A stretch of DNA of 64,000 bases from Gyromitra esculenta. Its lineage: Eukaryota; Ascomycota; Pezizomycetes; Pezizales; Discinaceae. The stretch is taken from NCBI GenBank assembly GCA_038503075.1, contig JBCAML010000017.1, forward strand, positions 992,001 to 1,056,000, given 5' to 3'. How positions within the stretch are numbered: position 1 is the first letter of the stretch; each line of letters starts with the position of its first letter. The notes below the pieces were generated by a model. The model did no database searches. It was given only the letters and a program-made list of their open reading frames with translations, and was not told where the DNA came from. The position numbers and the translations under genes were made by a program. Positions 34,392 through 46,154 of the stretch are shown one piece after another.

Positions 34392-34802
34392 TCTCGCAGT
34401 TGAGTCCCTAGTTAAGCGCTTCAGTATCCCTGAAGGTGAGCTGTGCTACTTAAGCAAGGTAACAATATGTTTGAAGAGTGCAGTGTTTCTACAAGTTCTA
34501 CAAGTGATCTAACTCAAGGTGAGTTAAGTGCATTGTAATAGGAGCAGCGACAGCAAGAGTTCTGAGGTAGAACCGAGATAGTATTCGAGCAATACAAGAG
34601 AAGGTAAACGAGAACGTTGCTTAAGGGTAGAAGAAGAAGGAGAAGACCAAGAGCGACCGAAACCCATCACTTAAATACCCCGCTTTCTAACCCAGTAACC
34701 TATACCCGAAAATAACCGAAAAACAAAGACATTATCCCAAAGCACTACCACCTATTATAACCCTTATAAGCCCTAACCCATTACCCGATTCTATCCGTGA
34801 AA
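34392..34802 (-). repeat. LTR, subfamily B, no visible duplication
   Basis: TCTCGCAG...CCGTGAAA, full length with TATA and AACGTTGCTT. Flanks TTTAA and CCTAT do not match, so one flank was altered or recombined. It could be a remnant of a larger element. Confidence 0.82.
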
Positions 34803-34969
34803 CCTATCCACCATTTGACAGTGTCCGCCATCCGCCCGTTACCCTCTGTATACCAAACTAGACGTAATTAATCAAGTTTCGATTCTGGGTGAAGGTTCTC
34901 GAGAGCCAATGCACCAGACTTTTAGGAGCGAACACTGAAATTTCCCAATGTTGTATAGCGCCGTTTCGA

Positions 34970-35514
34970 TGGCGTCCCCAGAGTAGGTGGGACGGATATT
35001 GCTGACGAATATCGGTCTTACTATGACACCCAATTGACTGCACCCCGGACCTGGTTTCCTATCTTTTTTTGGGCATTAGACACGGCACTCATTAATTGCT
35101 ACACTATATTTCGAGACCTAGTGTCTATTAAAGAGGTTATTCATAAAGGATTTTGATTGAAAGTTGCCTGGGACTTGGTTATTGAATGCGCAGCTACGGC
35201 AGTGGATGTGAAGGTGGCGGGTTTAAAGAAAAAGAGTTCTACGGTCAGCAAAACATCAGATGCTATTGCAAGGAAGATTAAATATATCACGAAAGCAACG
35301 ACAGTTCCACTTTGTAGAGGTGATAAATCATTTCTCCCCAAAACATTTGAAGGTTGGGATGAATGCTTGCTTTGTCGGTTTAAGTTGAGGAATGTGGATA
35401 AAGATGGGCTTGTGGGAAGAGGACCAAAAACCCAGTGGAGATGCACAACCTGCAAACTTCCGTTTTGTTTAATAGCTACTAGGAACTGTATTACCGAGTT
35501 CCATTTACTTTAAA
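34970..35514 (+). pseudogene. piggyBac-like transposase C-terminal relic
   Basis: Reads VGGTDIADEYRSYYDTQLTA, TWFPIFFWALDTALINCYTI, a stop (TGA at about 35156, probably from CGA), then LKVAWDLV and a C-terminal Cys-rich finger CLLCRFKL...WRCTTCKLPFCL...CITEFH. GG.DIAD...YY and the C-terminal Cys/His ribbon are signatures of piggyBac (DDE_Tnp_1_7) transposases. The N-terminal catalytic part is missing. Confidence 0.72.
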
Positions 35515-35517
35515 TTA

Positions 35518-36896
35518 TGTTTCTTTGATGCAACTTATCACTTGCGTAATTTATTTTGGGGCTGTGTTGCTAAGTTGACGTGGTCAAAAACTCTCACCAA
35601 ATTTGGTGCGAATCGTGCTATGGTTCATGGGAGAATGTTATTGACTCTAAGCAGTTAAACATTGCATAGTAATGTACCCCCTCGTTTAATTGGAGCGCTC
35701 AATTGTGGACAACGATTGCAGTAATAAAAAGACGAGTCATGTATGGGTAATAATGTCTTCCCGTTTGGATTACTGGCCCCTTTGTATCTGATATGCCTCA
35801 TTATTGCTGTAATAGAGGGTGAGCTTACTATCACGCTTTCTCAAGCATATCTAATTAGTCAAACCCAGAAATCATGCTTAATAATTTATACTTTGTTACT
35901 GATTTAAAAGCTATTACTCTCCAACTTAAAGGTGTTCACTATTCGTATTGAAGTGCGTACTTGGTAATAAGCAAAGTGATGACATGGTTAGCAGTTAAAG
36001 AGACCACAGTACGAAAAGGGGGGACGAAATTGGTGTGCACTACCAAGACAGCAAATATATGATTCTTTAGGAAATGCTGTAGTGCTTCAGACTTATCCCT
36101 GCACTTCCTTCGTATACTTGAGATAGATGCGTAGGTGAACGACTTGTCACCACAAGTAAATTTAGTCGCCGCCACAGTGTACTGAAGGAATGCAAAAGAG
36201 TGGCTCCTTCTCTCCTGAGGTTTCTCGACTTGGTGGAGTTCGCGGTTTGATTCACTTTGCTTCTTCCTACCGTATCTTACCAGGACACTATTGTGTTGAC
36301 CTGATGTATTTGTGACGGACAAGCAGAACCCAGAAACAGGCAAAACATACATAAGTTATGATTAGAATCTGGAATAATATCGTTACATACAGGACAGAAT
36401 AGGGAAAAGATGGGCAATTGCGAACGATAGAATGAAAGAAACAAATAGAAAAAAAGCATATAACCACCCCAAAACGGAAATAGAAATAGATAAATAAGAA
36501 TGCCAAGCGTGAACCTTCCTGTTGGGTAGAAAACCAACTTAACCACCTTCGCAACTATCTGATTTTTTTAAACTCTCCTTTATATTCTCGAGGCGAGTTC
36601 TGAATAAAGCAAAGAAAGAGGGCTATAGTTAAGTAAAAGTGATGCATGAAAGCAAGCATTTAGTGAGGCTTAAAATAACAAGAACCCACGAAATAGCAAA
36701 ATGTAATGGAAATAAAAAAGTACGCAAAAACCAAACATAAGAGAGGAGGGTCATGATGCTTTCTTACGAAAAAGCTTTTCTGCTACTGCTTCCAATACTC
36801 ATTCTACCAAAAAGTAAACCATTCCTTAATTATCATACCTATTCCCTTTAAAATTCTCACATTTCATACATGCCCCATCAAGCCTCCACTATTTCT
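35518..36896. other. Unassigned flank between repeat block and gene island
   Basis: No supported gene. A 137-codon minus frame at 35939-36352 has no known motif and no intron-resolved extension. The segment next to 36896 is the probable 3' UTR of the bqt4-like gene. Confidence 0.4.
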
Positions 36897-38621
36897 CTAT
36901 AGTACGTAGGGGAATAGGGCACTAAAACTTATGTTAACAGATACACAAAAGACAGGTGTTTGTGGCACCCAAAATATAGACACACAGAACTCACCCAATA
37001 GCCAAAACAGCTGATAATCCAATCAACGCCTTATTCTTTACTTTCTCCCTCTTCAACTCCTCTTCCATAAAGATTCTACTTTTCTTGGCATGTCTTGACT
37101 CATCATCATCAGCTTCTGCCTCGTCCACCTCCTCCATATCTACGTCACCAATTTCTTCTGCCTTGCGCTTCTTGCCAAAAACAGGCTCGTCGGAGTTGTC
37201 GATCTTCCGGGCCTCGGTGACCATCTCTCGCGCCTTAGCAAGCATGTCATCGGCATCCGCTGAGAGGTGAAGCTCTCCTCCCCCTGTAGGAAGCTCAACC
37301 TTGACATGGGTTGTGCGGACCTCAATGTCACCGTTTGTTTCAACCTCTTCGTCGACCTCGACGCGGACGGTCGGGTCGCTCTTGATGGGGGTCGTCATGC
37401 TAAGCCCGGGCGGGGGGGCGTTGCCGTTTGTTAGGGCGGGGATAATTTCGGTTGTAGTGAGAGTCGTTGTCTCGGTAGTTGTAAGAGTGACGGCATCTTC
37501 CTCATCTTCTACGATGGTGGCAGGGGCAACCTCCTTCTTAAGAGGACTATCCTTCACTTTTGAAGCGCGGGTTTTTCGTGGTGTAGAGGTACCAAGTCGC
37601 TTGCTGGGGGAAGCAGACCGAGTTGACCGTCTACGGGTAACTGTAGGAGGCGGTGCGGTACTCGAGGCAACCGACCCTGCATCTGATTCGGCAGGCTTAA
37701 AATAGGGAGGTGGAGGAGTAATATTGCGTTTGCGGTGATCTGAGGGAACAACAGCGTCATTGTCGAGAAGAGCTTCTATCCAAACGCGCATACCGTAGCT
37801 AGTGAGAGGTTGTCAGTAGTGTTAAAAAGTCAGAGCCATGCGTTATACATACTCGTCGGCCAACGCCAAAGCTATCAACAAAATTAGCTGGGGATCGTTC
37901 AGGGGTGGAAGTTCAGACTCCTAGCTCACCATCTGTAGGGTGAACCCAGAGATTTCCTGCGGTTTCTTCGTTGGAGGTTTGCGCAAAGTGTTCCCTCACG
38001 TATTGCCTTTCAAGATCCTCTTCCTTCTTCTTCGCCCAAGGGAACGAAGCCTTGAACCTAAAGCAAACCACAGATACATGTCAGCACCTGGAAAGTCTCC
38101 TCTGTAGCACCCTGCACGCCACTAAACAGTCACCTAATCTCACAAAACAGTCCAATTGGCGAATCAAGCGAAGAAGAAACATTTGTCTCGCCAGACAAGA
38201 AGAACAAGAACTGTAAACCAACTAACATTCCAGTGGAGCTCACGAAACCGTCCTGACTCCTGCGCATCAAAAAGTATGATTCTGGCGCGGAATTCCCAAA
38301 AATCTCGGAACCTTCTAGGGGCTGAGGAAGCGGTGCGCGTAGATGCACATAGCTGAATAGGTTCGTGTCGGATGGAGTTTTGCTGCCGAGATTTGTCTGA
38401 CCAAGGCGACGCATCTCGACGAGTTCGCTGTCTGTGGATGGGGGGTCAGCAGCAGTGGATGATGAGTGATGATCGTGGTGACGACGCGATGACGGGAGCG
38501 CGCCGGGGCGCAAAGGAGAGGTTTGGGGGGATGTACATGGAGGGATATTAGAACCCTCGAGCATAGGGTTGTGTCGTGAAGGCAGTGAGCGCTTCATGAA
38601 CTTTACTGCTGCTGTAGGCAT
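36897..38621 (-). CDS. bqt4: Bqt4-like KilA-N/APSES-domain inner nuclear membrane protein
   Basis: Five exons on the minus strand: 38621-38227, 38057-37930, 37871-37853 (19 bases), 37798-36995 and 36921-36897, joining to 456 residues. After a variable N-terminus ([15 protein letters not shown]), the KilA-N fold reads [57 protein letters not shown] and [12 protein letters not shown] long Ser/Thr- and acid-rich disordered region follows, with a KKRKAEE nuclear-type signal, then a C-terminal hydrophobic tail [19 protein letters not shown]. In fission yeast Bqt4 tethers telomeres to the nuclear envelope through such a tail anchor. A stop at 36991 would end the protein in mid-tail, but GTGAGT there is a good donor and the last exon completes the membrane segment. 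Start could be 38621 or the next Met. Confidence 0.82.
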
Positions 38622-40580
38622 GGCTGATACTATCAACGGCTATTGTTATAGAGAAGGAGAAGAGCGTTCGATGGATGTGGTATCGATTTGGGGGGTTAAT
38701 GGGGGACGGGTTAGTAGGGAGTTAAGCAGCGTATTGTGGTGGTAGTATGCAGTTGTAAAGGAGAGAAAGAGCGAGGGAGCGAGAGAGAAAGGCTTGGGAG
38801 AAGAGGTAACGGTCGCTGGGGTAACGAACAGGTGGCAGCGGGTTTGGGGGGTAATTTGGTACAGTAAATAACACACAACCACGAGATGGGAAGCAGGAGA
38901 GAGGAAGAGAAACACGACTGAGAATCGAGGGGCAAACGGTAACAAAGGACTGTATTCTTCTTTCGTCCTATGGTTTGTTTGTTTGCTCCTTTCTTGCTTT
39001 CGTTCTTTCTTTCGAAGTTGTTTCTTTCCCCGCACTTTCTCAGACTGTCTGGATGTACTCTACCGACCGCCCCGTGGAGACTTATGCAGGAGAAGATTCG
39101 ATAGCTATGGCTTCGGCAATAGGCAAGATTGTAGAATACTTATGTACTTGATGTATGATTGGGAATTGTGATGCAGAACAGTTGGCGGGGGACCTCCTGG
39201 TACGCCAGGGGCTTCTGGCTCGCTTGAGACCTACATATACGGTCTGGGTAAGCCTAGCGGTATGGAGACTACTTCGCTTTGTCATCATGCCCTATGGGTT
39301 AGGGCTCTATCCGCGTCCTCTATCATGAGAACCCTTCCTATAGTGGGTACATATGCGTACTCTTGATGCCTGTAGCACTATAATAGCATAACGTCGCTGC
39401 ATGTGTCGAATTAAAGATAACTGCATAACCGGGTTTTTTTTATTTTTTATAATGAGTTCTTACCCAAGCTAAACTGAATATAAACGATAGGGCCCAATAA
39501 TGGGTATTCATCCTACGGCTTGGTTACAGCTGGCCAAACTAAAATATAAAATCCATGGTAACTATTTTATCGTCAAAGGTAAAAGGAGTTTAGAAAGGGT
39601 ACTTTCTTACCCCTTCTTTCTGTGTAAATATTCCTTCGGGCCCATTAGGAAACGTGGCTACCCTACAGGATGACAGACTACTTTAGTCTCTACATGTAGC
39701 TTTGATCCTCCACCTTCCCTTCTCACCCTTCTCTCACAAACAAAATCAAAAACTAACATAAAACTTCCTAACCAACGTTTCCGCAATGTCAAGCGGCTTG
39801 TTTCGCACCAAAAAAGTTAACAGTTATATTAAATGAGACACCCGAAAAAGAACTTCATATTTTCTTCCCCTTTCCTTTCTTGGGACGGTTTCTCCACGCA
39901 TAGCCAGGTTACTCTACATACATGCACCTCACTTCAAGGGCCGAGCCGGTGGTAGAATGTAGTTTGGGCTACGGTTCGATTGAGTACCTACATGTAGTCG
40001 AATTCCCAATCAATCCTCGTGGGGGAGGTCCCCGCAAATAGGCCATTTTAAACAGTCCATCCCACCATATCCGCTTGGCTCTCAACCTCTTACTGTAAAT
40101 GGGGAGAGTATATGGCAAAGGGGAAGGGGGAAGGGGGGATAAAAGGAAAGAAGGGGGGGGAGAAGGAAGCGTTTTCGAAAAATTAATAGAAAGCGTGACC
40201 GAAATCCATTCGCTCACGATGTGCAAGCAATTCCTTAAACGAAAGCGTGAGAGCAGAAGAACGATAGAGGAAGACAAACCGTCCCTTTATGTCCTGATTA
40301 ATAGCTCTACATGTAGAGTACCTATTCGATCATATATTCACAGCTTCTTGTTACGGAATAGTATATCGTGTCCAGGGCCATATAAATACATATGTAGTGG
40401 ACAACCCCCAAGGCTGACAGCACTTTGACCCCCTGAACAGCACAGTCCAGAAACTAATACCCCGCCAACGACCCAGGAGTCGTTAACAACTTGAAGCCTC
40501 CCCGTTCCTTCTTCCCTTCTCTCCCCTCTCTAAATCACCCACTACAGTCTTCGTGAACAGCTTCTTTGAATTAATATCCA
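38622..40580. other. Divergent intergenic region, bqt4 / Rho GDI
   Basis: About 2 kb between two divergent genes. Pyrimidine/purine-biased stretches occur near both starts (38640-38800; G/A-rich 40100-40170). The palindrome CTACATGTAG occurs at 39690, 39988 and about 40307. No gene supported. Confidence 0.5.
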
Positions 40581-41651
40581 ATGGCTTCCCACCCTGATGA
40601 TGAATTGAAACCTTCTATGACCGAGGGGTATGTTTATTGATTCAGTTTCGTTTTCCCCGCTCTTGTTCCCCTCTCATTTACAGGGCGGGGCTTGATGACT
40701 ACATCGGCCAGCGAAGTTAACTGTTTGGTCCATGGTAAAGATACAAAGTCGGAGAGAAGAAATCAGTTGATGAATACGCGAAACTTGGTCAGTTTCTCGT
40801 TTTATGATACTACGCTTGATGAAATTTATCTCCCATTCATCCACTACCCACCGGATTATATGGCTTTTAGCAAGCTCAGAGCTAACCGACGTCTCACCCT
40901 GGTTTACAGATGCCGAAGATGAATCTCTCGCCCGCTGGAAAGCATCACTAGGTATCGGTGCTCAGAAAGGTGGTTCTCTTGGCGAACCCGGCGATAATCG
41001 GAAAGTAATTAACGAGATTGCATTGCCCTCTACTTGTTCACCTTGCTAAAGGCTGCCTGTTCAATGTGATGTAGGTTGTTATCCTTCAGCTTTCACTTTT
41101 AATTACAGGACGCCCGGATGTTGTTATCGACCTCAGCGCTCCCGGTGCAGTTGAAGCTCTTAAGCGTTCCCCTTTCATTATCAAAGAGGGAAGCGAGTAC
41201 TCCATGAAGGTCAAATTTCGGGTGCAGCATGAAGTCATCTCTGGCCTACGCTATCTGCAACTTATTAAGAGGAAGGGTCTAAAGGTCGATAAGAGTGAAG
41301 AGATGATGGTTTGTGTCCCAGACTCCATGTGTGCTGGAGGCGGTTTTGTGACATGTTCGAGTCACCATACTGATATACTTTGTAGGGGAGTTATGGACCA
41401 AACACGGTCGAAAATCCATTCTACGAGAAGACTTGTAGGCACTCCCTATTCTCTTTATTTTCAGATATTTTTGCGCGGTTCCAGGCTTTGGCACATACTA
41501 ACCCCAATGATATTTAGTTGCCGAAGAGGAAGCTCCGGCTGGAATGCTCTACCGCGGTCACTACGATGCCCTCAGCAAGTTTATGGACGACGACCATAAT
41601 ACCCACTTGCAGTTCGAATGGTGCTTTGAGATTAAAAAGAGTTGGGAGTGA
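40581..41651 (+). CDS. RDI1: Rho GDP-dissociation inhibitor
   Basis: Extracts prenylated Rho GTPases from membranes and holds them GDP-bound in the cytosol. Exons: 40581-40627 (MASHPDDELKPSMTEG), 40684-40715, 40910-about 41030 (NAEDESLARWKASLGIGAQK, GDNRKVINEIAL), 41109-41308 (GRPDVVIDLSAPGAVEALK, EYSMKVKFRVQHEVISGL), 41386-41434 (GSYGPNTVENPFYEKT) and 41518-41651 (FAEEEAPAGMLYRGHYD, HLQFEWCFEIKKSWE). Most junctions keep phase. The donor after NEIAL is not visible: the frame hits TAA at 41047 and no GT before it gives the right phase, so either a non-canonical donor or a lesion is present. The family motifs are otherwise complete. Confidence 0.82.
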
Positions 41652-41976
41652 ATCATGTCTCTCTCCTTTCTTCCTTTGTTTCCTCCCGAGCGGTAGTCTA
41701 GTTATTTCAGGGCTGGCAAGGCACGTTATGAGTCTTGAATAGGTGTTTTATGGTGCATCTTACTTTTTGATGCCTCTCTTTCACTGTTCCAACATTTTGA
41801 AAATTCGAGGGGGTGGTGGTGTTTTGCCGATATCGTTCAAGAAAGATTATTAGGTTCTGGAGCACATGTTTATTTGGGCGTGTTGGCTGTTGTGTGGGTC
41901 AGGGAGCAGAACGAGTCAGCACATATGGTTTTGGAGGGAGTATTTTTAAGTGAATTTTATTGGTAGTAAGAAAATA

Positions 41977-41980
41977 TGAC

Positions 41981-42014
<34 letters not shown>
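41977..42014. repeat. (GAT)n microsatellite
   Basis: About twelve perfect GAT/ATG trinucleotides in tandem. Confidence 0.9.
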
Positions 42015-42811
42015 GGAATGAAAATTTTTGAGCATTCACTTTCCTTGAAACGATTATTGAGGGGTTTCTTGTCTTATGCACTTTTTGTTTCCTTTTTCCC
42101 ACCAAGGGTTTGATGACACTTGATACCGAGGTCTTACTATGATGGTAGTGGTGATGCTTGTGGGGGGTAGTGTGGGTGGTGAGGTCACAGAGGTGTATCA
42201 TGTGCCAACCCGCGTACCTGAACAGCCGCAGGTGGATACACACGGGTAAGTTCAACCCACATTCTTCTGAGACTCTTCCACTCGCGAGTTTTGGGCTCGG
42301 CTCTGGACGGGGCACATGGACTCGAAATTAAAAGGTTCTTTAGCCCGTTCACTAAAAACCTAATATCACCGAATCTTCCCCTTTTCCCCATGATACGTGG
42401 GCCTCATACATAGGTCTATTAGATCTGGATCCATCACCCATCACCCATCCGTCCATCCATCCATCCATCTGCCATGTGTGCAAACCCATTCATACATATC
42501 CGCCGTGTCACGATGGTAGTAGCCAAGGCCCCTTCTTTTTCTTCTTCCGGGTACCGGGTCACGAGGGCATTAATCCGGTCCCTGATCCGTTGGCTGACGT
42601 CTTCCCCGCATTCCAAGACGCATCTTTCCTTCCTGCTGCCTGCTGCCTGCTTGCATTTGCCCGTGCTTCTGTAGACAGTGCTTTGCAGGACCCCAGACTT
42701 TCATTCTTCTTATAGTGGTTCTTGCTGAGGAAACACTTCCCGAAATTGCTAGTTAGTTGCGATCTCAGGCTCGAATAAGCTCAAACCTGAAACATACGTC
42801 GTGGTGGAGAC

Positions 42812-42831
42812 TCTGTCTGTCTGTCTGTCTG
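42812..42831. repeat. (CTGT)n microsatellite
   Basis: Five tandem CTGT units in the glucoamylase upstream region. Confidence 0.85.
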
Positions 42832-43404
42832 TCTAGCTTTCTGTCCGTGTCTGTCAGAAAGGTCCGCTGACGAGAGTTTTTCCACCCATCGCGGATCTTT
42901 ACCTTAGCCCCAGCTGTCATAGCAAGAAACTCTAGAATATATTCCGGGGCCTTTCTTTCTTTCTTCCTTCCTTCTCCACTTACCAATACCAATTATCTCT
43001 TCTTCCCCACCCTGCTCGGCAAGCTTCTCCGCATTCTGTGCACTCTTCTCCACGCTCAGGTTGCCCGAGAAGAGTTTTTCTCTCCGTCTCTTGTAAAGAT
43101 TTCTGGAGCACCTCCAACTTCCTGGTGTTTAAAAACCGCTATTCCCAGGGGTTTGCTTCATTCTTCTTCCATCCTCTCTATCATCTCCATCATCCACTTT
43201 ATCACTGTTGTTACCGTTGCTGCTACTGTTGCTGCTCCGATTATCTTTGTCGTTCTCATTGCTATTTTTTTATCCGATTCATCGTTGCTAGTTTTATCGT
43301 CGTCATCGATTTGACGTTCCTTTGGCTTGTGATCGTGGTTGTGTTGCGTTGCCGGTTGTCATCCATTTATCCGCACGAGTTTTAGCCAAACAACCTAAAA
43401 AGTT

Positions 43405-45068
43405 ATGGTTCTTCTCGAATATCTCCTTGCTTCCTTAGTCAGCGTGCACACCGCTTCAGGTTATGTCCTGACATGGCCATCATCACCCCCACACCAAGTT
43501 TCTATCGGGCCCAGCGATCATGCATCCCCAGTACCGACAAATGAACAACTCGACACCTGGATCTCCGAGCAACGTAAAGTTTCGTGGGAGTACCTGCTCG
43601 ATAATATAGCCCCTGGCGGCCTCAACGCTGTGAGCGCAGCGGCTGGAACCGTAATTGCGTCGCCAAGCAAGTCATATCCAAACTACTTCTATCAGTGGGT
43701 ACGAGATGCTGCGATTACCATGAAAGGGATCGTCAGCCAGTACGAGAAAACGAAGGATGCATATCTCCGGGACATCGTAGAACAGTATATAGCAATCCAA
43801 GCGACAATCCAGGGAACTGCCAATCCCAGCGGGGGATATGAGTCGGGCGGACTAGGAGAACCAAAATTTATGGTCGATGGGGGGCCTTTCACTTTGTATG
43901 AGTTCCACTTTGCCGGTGAGAGCGTTTCTCCTTTTTTGTACAACGCTAATTGGGTCTGCATAGGCCGTGGTCGAGGCCGCAGCGCGATGGGCCGGCGCTG
44001 AGAATTCTGACGTTGACGGGCTATATCAAGGCGCTCAATGGAACAAACCCAGAGCTCGTAACAAGCGAATGGCTGAGGAAATTATACAATCCTAAGTTGC
44101 CATCTGGTTCCGTCATTAAGGCCGACCTTGAATACGTTGCGCACACCTGGAATGAGCCAGGCTTCGACCTATGGGAGGAGACGATGGACCTTCACTTCTT
44201 CACCGCGCTTGTACAACACAAAGCACTGATCGAGGGTCGTGATCTTGCAAAGTTACTGGGTGATCCAAAAGGCGCGGCGTGGTACGATGAGCAGCAGGCA
44301 AAACTGAAGCAATTCATTACCGACCAGTTTTGGAGCTTGGAGAAGGGTCATTTGTTGGCGTATCTAAATACACCACAGAGAACGGGGCTGGACTGTGGGC
44401 TGATGTTGGGGTCGATTCACGGCGGACAGAGCGGCGTGTTTCCGCCATGGAGTGACGAAATGTTAGTGAGCATGCAGATGCTCGTAGATGACATGGGGAA
44501 GCGGCATACAGTCAATCACCGGGTTCCACCTTATTATAGAGAAGACGAGAGGCTAAGGGGGGTTGGGGTTGGTAGATATCCAGAGGATATCTATGACGGT
44601 GTTGGATTCGCAGGTGGCCACCCTTGGTAGGCGTGTTATCGTTTCTGCTTCTCCTTAACTATGTGTGTTAACGAAATGCGCAGGTTCCTCTGCACCTCTA
44701 GCGTCTCGGACATTCTTTACAGCGCAGTCACACACTTTGTCGAGCAAGGTACCCTCAACATCACTATGGTGAATCTTCCATTCTTCAATCGCCTCCATCC
44801 CGACGGCAAGGCTGAGCTTGGACTGATCACCAAGGACGACTTGAGCTTTAACGCATACGTTCATGCAATGTTTACGTACGCCGATAGCTTTTTGAACGTG
44901 GTTCGCTGGCACACCACAGAGGATGGTCGTTTGAGTGAACAATTCGATGGAACGACAGGATTCCAAAGAGGTGCGCATGATCTGACCTGGAGTTATGGGT
45001 CCTTTTTAGAGGCGGTGGAGAAGAGAGATAGAGCTCAAGAAAGGCTGTCGGGAAATAGGAAGGAGTGA
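43405..45068 (+). CDS. Glucoamylase, glycoside hydrolase family 15, secreted
   Basis: Releases glucose from the non-reducing ends of starch or glycogen. Exons 43405-43895, 43964-44626 and 44684-45068 join in frame to 512 residues. A signal peptide (MVLLEYLLASLVSVHTASG) precedes the (alpha/alpha)6 barrel: YPNYFYQWVRDAAIT, GLGEPKFMVDGGPFT, WSRPQRDGPALR, FDLWEE with the catalytic acid Glu, RTGLDCGLMLGSIHG, RYPEDIYDGVGFAGGHPW, and near the end SEQFDGTTGFQRGAHDLTWSY, where the Glu of EQFD is the expected general base. There is no starch-binding CBM20 domain, so soluble oligosaccharides or glycogen may be preferred (inference). It ends in a charged tail. Expression probably starts from the C/T-rich promoter. 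Confidence 0.93.
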
Positions 45069-46154
45069 AGTTTCGAATTGACGTCCCTTTCGAACTGGCG
45101 GGCAGGTAAGTAGATGGGTGGGCGGGTGTGGGGTTTTTGTTCCTTTTTTCCCTTTCTTTCCTTCTTGCGTACGAGGTTGGTTATCGCGGGGTTAAAACTA
45201 CAGGGTGCGGGAAGGAGTCCGGACGGTGCGGGGACTACCGGAATTGATAGCCGTCAGTCTGTCTGCGGTTTTGAGTTTTGCCGTTCGTTTTTGCGTAGAA
45301 GATACCGATTACCTATACCGTTTTATTACCAATGGTGTTCTTTCTCTCTTTTTGTGACGAGGATGGAATGGATGTAGAGTACGAGTAGTGAATGTTTTCC
45401 CTTGGCTCTTTTTTCTCTTTTTCCTTTTTCCAACCTCTCTGTTTGCTTGGTATTTTGAAGACAGTATTCTCATACAAAAAAATGCCCTGTGGAATTGGAA
45501 GCTGTTGCCCCGCAAAAGACGATAGTGGAACTTGGTTGGGATCCGCGGAGTGGTTATCAGTCAGATAGGAATGACGAGTGCGCATGGATCAGTCTCAAAT
45601 GCGAGGGAGACAGGGATGTGAAATGGGAGGAAGGGTGTGTGGGTCGTTCAGGAATCACGATAGGACAGGATAGGTATAATCTTCAAAAAGGGGTACATGG
45701 AAACACTCTATTCTAAACATAGAAACTGCATTTTTGTGTTGTGTGGATGGATTGGATGTTCCGCCAAGAGATACGCAGATTTCCAAAGAAGTGGGTGGTG
45801 ATAAGGGACCTCAGCCTATTGCACTGCCATTGCTGCATAACGTCAATAATAACAATACTCTACCTACAGGTAGGACGGACAGGCACTCTCTCTTCTCTCT
45901 CATCCACTATCGTCAGCCGAGTCTCTCACTTCAGCCCGCTCGTTTAGGCTCTTGTCCACCATCTTTTTCTTTGAAATCTGTCTCCTTGTCGGGCCCTTTT
46001 TGATTGATAAATTTCCCCTCTTCATTGTTTTATTATTCAGGTCATTTTGAAATCACATAGCTTTGTTATTTTGATACTTCCATTATAGGAACCACAACGT
46101 TCCCCGGGCCATGCCATCCGAAAAGTGTAACACTCCCTGCTACTCCTCTAGAAC
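45069..46154. other. Intergenic: glucoamylase 3' flank, apyrase 5' flank
   Basis: No recognised gene. Any 5' exon of the apyrase would lie here; ATG at 46111 is a candidate but does not splice in frame to 46152 by a simple intron. Confidence 0.5.

Larger units (their letters stand above)
41652..43404. other. Intergenic region with microsatellites
   Basis: Rho GDI 3' flank and glucoamylase promoter. Microsatellites: (GAT)n at about 41977-42014, (CATC)n at 42433-42470, (CTGT)n at 42812-42831. The serine-run frame on the minus strand near 41975 is only the shadow of (GAT)n. The C/T-rich 43150-43250 stretch precedes the glucoamylase start. Confidence 0.55.

Noticed and set aside
35939..36352. 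A 137-codon minus-strand gene.
   Set aside because: No domain, no codon-use or splice support, and overlaps other frames of similar quality.
41899..42315. A serine-rich protein on the minus strand.
   Set aside because: The serine run is only the (GAT)n microsatellite read backwards.
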